Below, in pieces: positions 1 through 5,095 of a stretch of 6,242 bases of DNA. A program made the translations under genes and the position numbers. The stretch lies in assembly GCA_947258895.1 (NCBI GenBank), contig CAMYKE010000087.1, positions 1-6,242 of the forward strand, in the 5' to 3' direction. Numbering within the stretch: the first letter of the stretch is position 1; every line of letters begins with the position of its first letter. The notes below the pieces were generated by a model that did not search any database, was not told where the DNA came from, and was given only the letters and a program-made list of their open reading frames with translations. The DNA comes from an uncultured Pseudomonadales bacterium (GTDB taxonomy: Bacteria > Pseudomonadota > Gammaproteobacteria > Pseudomonadales > IMCC2047).

Positions 1-1216
1 ATTGGCCCGCACCGCCGGCCTCGACGTCGCGACCGGCATCGTGGTGACGGATCAACTACGCACCTCAAATGCGAGCATCTATGCCATCGGGGAATGCTGC
101 GAGCATCGTGGCCTCACCTATGGCCTGGTGAATCCCGGCTTTGAGCAGGCCGCCGTCGCCGCCCAGGTGATCGCTCGTGGCGAGGCGAGTTATTTGGGCT
201 CGCTGTCAGTCAGTCGCCTGAAGGTAATCGGTGAAAGTGTCTGTAGCATGGGTGAGGTAGCGGACTTGCCGATGCGTCCGCACCAGTCCGAGTTGATCTA
301 CCGGGATGACGCGCAAAACCTGTATCGAAAGATCGTGATACTGAAGGGGCGCATTATTGGTGCCGTTGGATTCGGTGAATGGCCAGAGTTGAACCGGGTC
401 CAGGAAGCCTTCCAGTACCGGCGCCCGATCCGCTTCTGGAACCGGCTTCTTTTCCGGATCAGTGGAAGACTCTGGCCACAACGGGACGCCGGCGATATTG
501 GCAAATGGCCGGCCAACGCGATTGTCTGCCAATGCAACGGCATCAGCCAGGGGCAGTTGGCCCAGGTAGTAGCGGCGGGTTGCGGGAGCGCTGCACAGCT
601 CACCGAGCGCACCGGCGCGGGTGGCGTGTGTGGATCCTGTAAACCGCTGCTGGAGCAATTGGTGGGACATCAGGGTCCACGAGCCAGGGAGCGGGGCTGG
701 ATTCCGGTGCTGGCGGGCAGTGCCATGGCAGTATTATTGGCCTTGCTGGTGGCGCTGTACCCGGCGGCGCAGGTTGCTGACAGCTTCCAGGCAAACGTCT
801 GGTTTGAGTCTGTCTGGAATGATAAATTCTGGAAGCAGGTAACGGGCTTTACCTTGCTGGGGCTCTCCACTTTGGGGCTGTTGATGTCATTGCGCAAGCG
901 CGCGGGGTTCACCTGGATGGGCAATTTTGCCTGGTGGCGCGTCGTGCATACCATGCTCGGGGTTACCTGTGCCAGCGTCCTGATTCTCCATACCGGCTTC
1001 CATCTGGGCAGCAATCTCAATAGATTCCTTATGCTTGATTTCCTCGCGGTCCTGTTGCTTGGGGCGACTGCCGGCTCGGTCGTGGCGCTCAGCCATCGGT
1101 TTAGCCCGCACACAGAGAAGACGGTGCGCAAGCTCCTGACCTGGCTGCACATTTTCGTCACCTGGCCCTTCCCGGCTTTGGTCGGGGTACACATCCTGAC
1201 CGTGTACTACTATTGA
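1..1216 (+). CDS. NirB-like FAD/[2Fe-2S] oxidoreductase fused to a di-haem b-type membrane domain (5' partial)
   Basis: The gene enters from before the window: coding is already in frame at position 2, and the first residues match the interior of a pyridine-nucleotide-disulphide oxidoreductase, so the TTG at 2 is not a start. Counting that codon as residue 1, the end of the FAD domain is at about 1-60 (YAIGEC motif, as in the NirB family), followed by a NirB-like linker. A BFD-type [2Fe-2S] domain follows with C176, C178, C210 and C213 (CxC...CxxC). About five hydrophobic segments then span roughly 233-404. H316/H330 lie in one helix and H383/H397 in another, both spaced 14 residues, the classic spacing for two stacked b haems. 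There is no sirohaem domain, so it is not a nitrite reductase. Inferred role: transfer of electrons from NAD(P)H across the inner membrane to the cytochromes encoded next. The family call is firm; the haem ligation and direction of electron flow are inferred. Confidence 0.85.
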   Translation, partial: LARTAGLDVATGIVVTDQLRTSNASIYAIGECCEHRGLTYGLVNPGFEQAAVAAQVIARGEASYLGSLSVSRLKVIGESVCSMGEVADLPMRPHQSELIYRDDAQNLYRKIVILKGRIIGAVGFGEWPELNRVQEAFQYRRPIRFWNRLLFRISGRLWPQRDAGDIGKWPANAIVCQCNGISQGQLAQVVAAGCGSAAQLTERTGAGGVCGSCKPLLEQLVGHQGPRARERGWIPVLAGSAMAVLLALLVALYPAAQVADSFQANVWFESVWNDKFWKQVTGFTLLGLSTLGLLMSLRKRAGFTWMGNFAWWRVVHTMLGVTCASVLILHTGFHLGSNLNRFLMLDFLAVLLLGATAGSVVALSHRFSPHTEKTVRKLLTWLHIFVTWPFPALVGVHILTVYYY

Positions 1217-1222
1217 GCTGGC

Positions 1223-1227
1223 AGGAG
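1223..1227 (+). promoter_or_regulatory. Ribosome binding site setting a TTG start
   Basis: AGGAG lies 8 nt before the TTG at 1236. It supports that rare start codon, because the next residues (Lys-Arg-Leu followed by a hydrophobic segment) form a sensible N-terminal membrane signal and no ATG or GTG nearby does better. Confidence 0.75.
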
Positions 1228-1235
1228 TCCGGGTT

Positions 1236-2549
1236 TTGAAAAGACTGGTTTGGTCGCTTTGGCTGGCAGTGACGGTTGGCGTTGGCGGATTCTACGGCTA
1301 CAAGATTTTGTTCTCCAGCGACAAGCAGGAACTGCTGATCGGCGCTGCGACCCACGGCCACTTCCAGATCGAGATGGCCTGTACCGCGTGCCATACCGAA
1401 GCCTTTGGTGGCCAGGAAGCGATCCAGGATGCGTGCCTGGGTTGTCACCAGGGCGAATTGCAGGAAGCGAATGATTCGCACCCGAAAAAGAAATTCAACG
1501 ATCCGCGCAATGCGGATCGGCTCGCAGTAATCGATGCGCGCTACTGTGTGAGCTGCCATACGGAGCACCAGCCGGAACAAACCCACCCAATGGGGCTGAC
1601 GTTGCCCAAAGACTATTGCTTTCACTGCCACCAGGACATTGACGAGGATCGGCCAAGCCACCAGGACCTGGCGTTCGACTCCTGTGCCAGCGCCGGCTGC
1701 CACAACTACCATGACAACCGGGCGCTGTACGAGGCCTTTCTGGTCGAAAACTCGAGCGGTGAATGGCTGAACCATATTGCCGTGATCGCGGCACCCAATG
1801 CCGCCCGGCACAGCGCCAACAAATCGTTACCGTTTAAACAAAAAGGCTTCGCCGACATTGCGGGGCAGCACCCGGATATCAGTGCGGAGTGGGCGGCGAG
1901 CAGCCATGCCGGTGCCGGGGTGAACTGCGGCGGCTGTCACACGGATGCAGCGGGCGAATGGCAGGAGAAACCCGCACTGGAACAGTGCCAGGCCTGTCAT
2001 GAAAATGAAGCGGAGGGCTTCCTGCAGGGCAAGCACGGCATGCGCCTGGTGCAGGACTTGCCGGCGATTACCCCGGGGGAGTCCACCATGATGTTCAAAT
2101 CTGGTGCTCTGGATGTTCAGCACGGGTGCAACAGTTGCCATGGGGCGCACAGTTTTGATACCGGCCATGCTGCAAAACAGGGCTGCCTGAACTGTCACAA
2201 CGATGAGCATTCGCTCGCTTTCGACGCATCCCCGCATGGCAAGCTTGCGCGCCAGGCCGAGAGTGGAAAAATAAATGTTTCAGAATCAGTTACTTGTGCA
2301 ACATGCCATATGCCGCGTAGAGAATTGATGATAAATGGCACGGAACTTGTAGGGGTACACCACAACCAGAATGCGAACTTACGGCCCAATGAAAAGATGA
2401 TCAGGCCGGTATGCATGCAGTGCCACGGTTTGGCTTTTTCGATCGATGCGCTCGCTGATGAAGGGCTGATCCGGAACAATTTTACAGGCCAGCCGCAGGC
2501 ACACATACCGTCAATCGAATGGGCCCTGAAGCGTGTTGAGGACGACTGA
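1236..2549 (+). CDS. Membrane-anchored periplasmic multihaem cytochrome c (11 haem sites)
   Basis: This 437-residue protein starts at TTG. Residues 4-20 are hydrophobic after a Lys-Arg pair and lack a clear AxA cleavage site, so they probably act as an uncleaved inner-membrane anchor with the rest in the periplasm. Ten CXXCH motifs start at residues 49, 67, 104, 128, 231, 251, 298, 317, 354 and 393. An eleventh site, at 150-156, is CX4CH (CASAGCH). Many extra His residues, such as the HGH at 40-42, could serve as distal ligands. The early spacing resembles cytochrome c3/c7-type multihaem domains. No CXXCK motif typical of NrfA nitrite reductase is present. It lies 19 nt after the membrane oxidoreductase, so it probably receives electrons from, or gives them to, that protein. 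Whether it is only a wire or also a reductase cannot be told. The exact subfamily is not recognised. Confidence 0.9.
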   Translation: MKRLVWSLWLAVTVGVGGFYGYKILFSSDKQELLIGAATHGHFQIEMACTACHTEAFGGQEAIQDACLGCHQGELQEANDSHPKKKFNDPRNADRLAVIDARYCVSCHTEHQPEQTHPMGLTLPKDYCFHCHQDIDEDRPSHQDLAFDSCASAGCHNYHDNRALYEAFLVENSSGEWLNHIAVIAAPNAARHSANKSLPFKQKGFADIAGQHPDISAEWAASSHAGAGVNCGGCHTDAAGEWQEKPALEQCQACHENEAEGFLQGKHGMRLVQDLPAITPGESTMMFKSGALDVQHGCNSCHGAHSFDTGHAAKQGCLNCHNDEHSLAFDASPHGKLARQAESGKINVSESVTCATCHMPRRELMINGTELVGVHHNQNANLRPNEKMIRPVCMQCHGLAFSIDALADEGLIRNNFTGQPQAHIPSIEWALKRVEDD

Positions 2550-2574
2550 AGATCTGAGAGGTTAACCGGGAAAT

Positions 2575-2580
2575 GAGGAG
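2575..2580 (+). promoter_or_regulatory. Ribosome binding site for the DUF3365 lipoprotein
   Basis: GAGGAG ends 7 nt before the ATG at 2588. It decides the start there rather than at the in-frame ATG at 2573, which overlaps this site and would put five extra residues before the lipoprotein signal. Confidence 0.8.
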
Positions 2581-2587
2581 CAGTAAC

Positions 2588-3157
2588 ATGAAAAAAGCAA
2601 TCTTGGGTGGCGCGGTACTGGCCGCCTCAATCGGCTTGACCGGGTGTGGCGAACCGGCAGCAACGGGAATCGCACCGAAACTCTATACCGACTCGTTGTT
2701 TGCGGTGATGAATGCCGATCGCGCCAACTATACCAAACTGATCGTACAGCGCCTTGGGCCCAATGGCGCGGACGTGATCAAGCCGGCAGAGCACTGGAAG
2801 GATCTCGAAAATGGCGCATTGCTGCCAGCCCAGATGTTCCGCGCGGGCGCCGAGCGGGTGGCGGAAATTACCGATGAGTTCAGCTATTCGCTGCAGTCGC
2901 TATGGCCCATCAATACCCAGAATGCGCCCAAGACCGGCATCGAAAAAGCTGGTCTTGAGTACATCGCCGCTAATCCGGGCGAGAACTACTACGGTGAAGA
3001 AAAACTCGGTGACGTTACCTACTTTACCGCGGTGTACCCTGATGTGGCCGTTTCGGCTGCCTGTACTACTTGTCACAACGGGCACAAGGATTCACCGAAA
3101 ACCGATTTCGAGATCGGTGAAGTGATGGGAGGTGTTGTGATCCGGGTGCCTTTATAG
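2588..3157 (+). CDS. DUF3365 (Tll0287-like) mono-haem c-type lipoprotein
   Basis: The protein has 189 residues. It opens with a lipoprotein signal, MKK then a hydrophobic stretch ending in the lipobox LTGC with acylated Cys20. No Asp follows the Cys, so sorting to the outer membrane is likely. The remainder matches the DUF3365/Tll0287-like haem domain: LPAQM at 79-83, WPIN..N.P at 106-114, and a single haem site CTTCH at 159-163 followed by Asn. The C-terminal pattern ending in GEVMGGVV is also typical of the family. Such domains occur as stand-alone periplasmic haem proteins and as sensor domains of signalling proteins; here it is stand-alone, with no kinase or transmembrane output domain. 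It lies 38 nt after the 11-haem cytochrome, so a role as redox partner or haem-based ligand sensor is plausible. Its exact function is unknown. Confidence 0.88.
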   Translation: MKKAILGGAVLAASIGLTGCGEPAATGIAPKLYTDSLFAVMNADRANYTKLIVQRLGPNGADVIKPAEHWKDLENGALLPAQMFRAGAERVAEITDEFSYSLQSLWPINTQNAPKTGIEKAGLEYIAANPGENYYGEEKLGDVTYFTAVYPDVAVSAACTTCHNGHKDSPKTDFEIGEVMGGVVIRVPL

Positions 3158-3184
3158 GGCTCGAACTATCGAGGTTTAATTGCA

Positions 3185-3200
3185 GGCGCCCTGAGGCGCT
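3185..3200 (+). other. Intercistronic hairpin
   Basis: GCGCC (3186-3190) pairs with GGCGC (3195-3199) around a CTGA tetraloop, with one outer G-U pair. No T-run follows, so it is not a standard intrinsic terminator. In this 70-nt gap it may stabilise or mark processing of the mRNA between the two lipoprotein genes, or cause partial attenuation. Confidence 0.35.
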
Positions 3201-3227
3201 GGTTCATTGTAAAAGCGGAGGCTGAAA

Positions 3228-3548
3228 ATGCGTGCAGGGAAAGCATTGATTGTGGCTGGCGGAGTCGTGTTGCTGGTCGCGTGTGCGGAACGCGAACCGC
3301 CCGCGCCGAGCGTGGGCGAGCTGGTGTTCAGCAAAACCTGTAAGGCCTGCCATGCGGCCGGGCTGAACGGAGCCCCGATATTCGGCAACCAGAAGATGTG
3401 GGCGAAACGCCTGCCGCAGGGTATTCCAACCCTGGTGGAGCACGCCACCAATGGTTTCGGGTTGATGCCGGCAAAAGGTGGTAACACGGCGCTCACAGAT
3501 GAAGAAATTGCAGCCGCGGTAAATTACATGGTGGATCAGGTACGGTAA
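3228..3548 (+). CDS. Small c5-like cytochrome c lipoprotein
   Basis: The protein has 106 residues. ATG at 3228 follows a GGAG site (3217-3220) by 7 nt. Residues 1-19 form a lipoprotein signal with lipobox LVAC (Cys19), so the mature protein is probably tethered by lipid to the periplasmic face of a membrane, most likely the outer one. The single haem motif CKACH is at 38-42, and the distal ligand is probably Met80 in the GLMPAKGG segment, the usual arrangement of cytochrome c5/class I small cytochromes. The C-terminal helix (TDEEIAAAVNYM) is also typical of this family. It is a one-electron shuttle by family knowledge. The context suggests exchange with the DUF3365 protein and the 11-haem cytochrome. 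The partner that takes the electrons finally is not visible here. Confidence 0.9.
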   Translation: MRAGKALIVAGGVVLLVACAEREPPAPSVGELVFSKTCKACHAAGLNGAPIFGNQKMWAKRLPQGIPTLVEHATNGFGLMPAKGGNTALTDEEIAAAVNYMVDQVR

Positions 3549-3616
3549 CTGCAATTATCCCGCGCAACTGTGCCCGTGGGTTACCAACATGATCGACAAC
3601 CCGTGTGGACGAATTT

Positions 3617-3625
3617 AAGAGAGGT
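3617..3625 (+). promoter_or_regulatory. Ribosome binding site for the truncated haemoglobin
   Basis: AAGAGAGGT ends 7 nt before the ATG at 3633. It favours that start over the upstream in-frame GTG at 3570, which has no comparable site. A second purine-rich site (AGAGG, 3656-3660) precedes an internal in-frame ATG at 3669. Confidence 0.7.
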
Positions 3626-3632
3626 AAAACCG

Positions 3633-4022
3633 ATGTTTGGCTTGTTTAGAAAGAAAGAGGAATCCCCAATGTCCCTGTTTGAAAAAATTGGTGGCGAAGC
3701 GGCAGTTGATGCCGCGGTAGATATCTTTTATCGAAAGGTGCTGGTTGACGACCGTATCAGTGAGTTCTTTGATACGGTCGATATGGAGGGCCAGCATAAA
3801 AAGCAGAAGGCGTTTTTGACCATGGCGTTCGGCGGCCCCAATAGCTACACCGGGAAGGATATGCGCGAGGCGCATAAACATATGAGCCTGACGGAAGAGC
3901 ATTTTAGTGCGGTCGCCGAGAATCTGGTAGGCACCTTGCGGGAACTCTCGGTGCCACAGGAATATATCGATGAAATCGTGACCATCGCGCTCAGCGTCAA
4001 GGACGACGTGCTGAACAAATAA
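3633..4022 (+). CDS. glbN: Group 1 truncated haemoglobin (trHbN)
   Basis: The protein has 129 residues from the ATG at 3633. It carries the 2-on-2 globin signature: FEKIGGE near 16-22, Tyr33 (B10), Gln54 (E7), Lys57 (E10), Gln58 (E11), the AFGGP turn, and proximal His81 in MREAHKH. By comparison from memory with Synechocystis GlbN, the E10 His (H46) is replaced by Lys and the His that cross-links haem there (H117) is absent, so this globin probably has a more open distal site. The first 12 residues (MFGLFRKKEESP) form a basic pre-A extension resembling that of Mycobacterium tuberculosis trHbN. Family functions include O2 binding and NO dioxygenation in the cytoplasm. Its partner is probably the reductase gene 13 nt downstream. 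A shorter form could start at 3669. Symbol assigned by family resemblance. Confidence 0.93.
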   Translation: MFGLFRKKEESPMSLFEKIGGEAAVDAAVDIFYRKVLVDDRISEFFDTVDMEGQHKKQKAFLTMAFGGPNSYTGKDMREAHKHMSLTEEHFSAVAENLVGTLRELSVPQEYIDEIVTIALSVKDDVLNK

Positions 4023-4035
4023 GCGGACGTTCGTG

Positions 4036-4995
4036 ATGACAAGAGTGGCCTTCGAGGGTAGTCATTGCGGCGTCGCCGAAGGTGAGTCCGTGCTGGATAG
4101 CCTGATTCGCAATGGCTATGACATCCCTAACGGATGTCGGGCCGGTGTTTGCCAGGCCTGCATTATGGTGGCCGACGAGGGAGACATTCCTGCGCCGGCG
4201 CAAAAGGGCCTGTCGGCCGCACAAATCGCGCTCAACCAGTTTCTGAGTTGCCAGTGCAAACCGGCCAAGCCGGTTTCCGTGCGACGTGCCTTGCGGACGG
4301 GACTCCAGGTGCAGGGCAGGGTCCTGGACAAGCAGTGGCTCAATGACCAGGTGCTGCGGCTGCGTATCCGGGCGAAGCTGGATTACATTCCCGGCCAGTA
4401 CGTAACCCTGTGGAAGGATGACGTGGTGGCACGCAGCTACTCGCTGGCCAGCAATCCCCTGCAAGATGATTTCCTCGAGGTACATATCAAGCATATCCCC
4501 GGCGGTATGTTCAGTTCCTGGGCGGCCCGGGAACTGGAGGAGGGGGACTTGCTCGGGGTACAGGGCCCGCTTGGGGAATGTATCTATACCGCGGATCCCG
4601 AACAGCCGTTGCTGCTGGTGGCGATCGGGACCGGCCTTGCGCCGCTGTGCGGAATCCTGCGGGATGCCCTCGCCAAGGGCCATAGTGGCCCCGTCGACCT
4701 GGTGCTGGGAGCCGCCGCTGACTCGGGTTTTTACCTGGTCCGGGAACTCCAGCAACTCGCTGCAACCAACGCCAACCTGAATATCCATTTCATTGCCCAG
4801 CGTAACGGGGCCGGGTTTGCGATCGAGGGCGACATCTATCAATTCTGCAAACAGGCCTGGCCAGACCTGAAAGGCACCCGGATTTTTCTCTGCGGGGCCG
4901 GGTCTTTTGTGCGCAAGATGCGTAAACAGTGTTTCCTCGGCGGCGCCAGCATGGCGGATATCTCCGCCGACGTATTTCTGCCGTTTGGCACCTGA
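4036..4995 (+). CDS. NAD(P)H oxidoreductase with N-terminal [2Fe-2S] ferredoxin, FAD and NAD domains
   Basis: The protein has 319 residues. ATG at 4036 is preferred; the adjacent GTG at 4033 would add one residue. The only ribosome site is weak (AAGCGGA, 4021-4027), so translation may be coupled to the globin, whose stop is 13 nt upstream. Domain order: plant-type [2Fe-2S] ferredoxin with C34, C39, C42 (CX4CX2C) and C72; FAD domain with PGQY at 118-121 and RSYS at 132-135; NAD(P) domain with GTGLAP at 197-202 and CGAG at 286-289. This architecture is that of the reductase components of bacterial oxygenases (phenol hydroxylase, MmoC, CDP-6-deoxyglucoseen reductase types). It takes two electrons from NAD(P)H and delivers them singly through the iron-sulphur cluster. 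No oxygenase gene is seen here; the nearby haem protein is the globin, so reduction of ferric globin is the inferred job. Whether NADH or NADPH is used is unknown. Confidence 0.9.
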   Translation: MTRVAFEGSHCGVAEGESVLDSLIRNGYDIPNGCRAGVCQACIMVADEGDIPAPAQKGLSAAQIALNQFLSCQCKPAKPVSVRRALRTGLQVQGRVLDKQWLNDQVLRLRIRAKLDYIPGQYVTLWKDDVVARSYSLASNPLQDDFLEVHIKHIPGGMFSSWAARELEEGDLLGVQGPLGECIYTADPEQPLLLVAIGTGLAPLCGILRDALAKGHSGPVDLVLGAAADSGFYLVRELQQLAATNANLNIHFIAQRNGAGFAIEGDIYQFCKQAWPDLKGTRIFLCGAGSFVRKMRKQCFLGGASMADISADVFLPFGT

Positions 4996-5027
4996 TCACT
5001 ACGCCGTGCGACAACAGTGGCGATGAA

Positions 5028-5058
5028 ACAGGCGGCGCTAGTTGCTGTCCCCGCCTGT
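5028..5058. terminator. Possible two-way terminator between convergent genes
   Basis: ACAGGCGG (5028-5035) and CCGCCTGT (5051-5058) form a perfect 8-bp inverted repeat around a 15-nt loop, in the middle of the 100-nt convergent gap. The plus-strand side lacks a T-run; the minus-strand side is followed only by TTTC. Placement fits a shared terminator but the long loop and missing U-tract make it weak. Confidence 0.35.
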
Positions 5059-5095
5059 CACCCAACCCTGTATTGTTGCGGATTCTGCCGTGCTG

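Noticed and set aside
2..4. TTG at the left edge as a start codon
   Set aside because: The residues that follow match the interior of the FAD domain, so the gene begins before the window.
1627..1666. Short direct repeat GCCACCAGGAC inside the multihaem cytochrome gene
   Set aside because: It encodes His-Gln-Asp twice near haem sites and is best explained by shared local coding, not by a mobile or regulatory repeat.
1158..1811. Long minus-strand open frame (217 codons) across the start of the multihaem cytochrome gene
   Set aside because: It is antisense to strongly supported haem motifs on the plus strand, and its translation has no recognisable domain. Long antisense frames are common in GC-rich DNA.
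3549..3632. Possible separate promoter or NO-responsive operator before the globin gene
   Set aside because: I looked for -35/-10 elements and for FNR/DNR- or NsrR-like palindromes in this 84-nt gap and saw none convincing; nothing beyond the ribosome site is supported.
3997..4842. Minus-strand open frame of 281 codons opposite the reductase
   Set aside because: The plus strand encodes a complete ferredoxin-FAD-NAD reductase with all motifs; the antisense product shows no family features.
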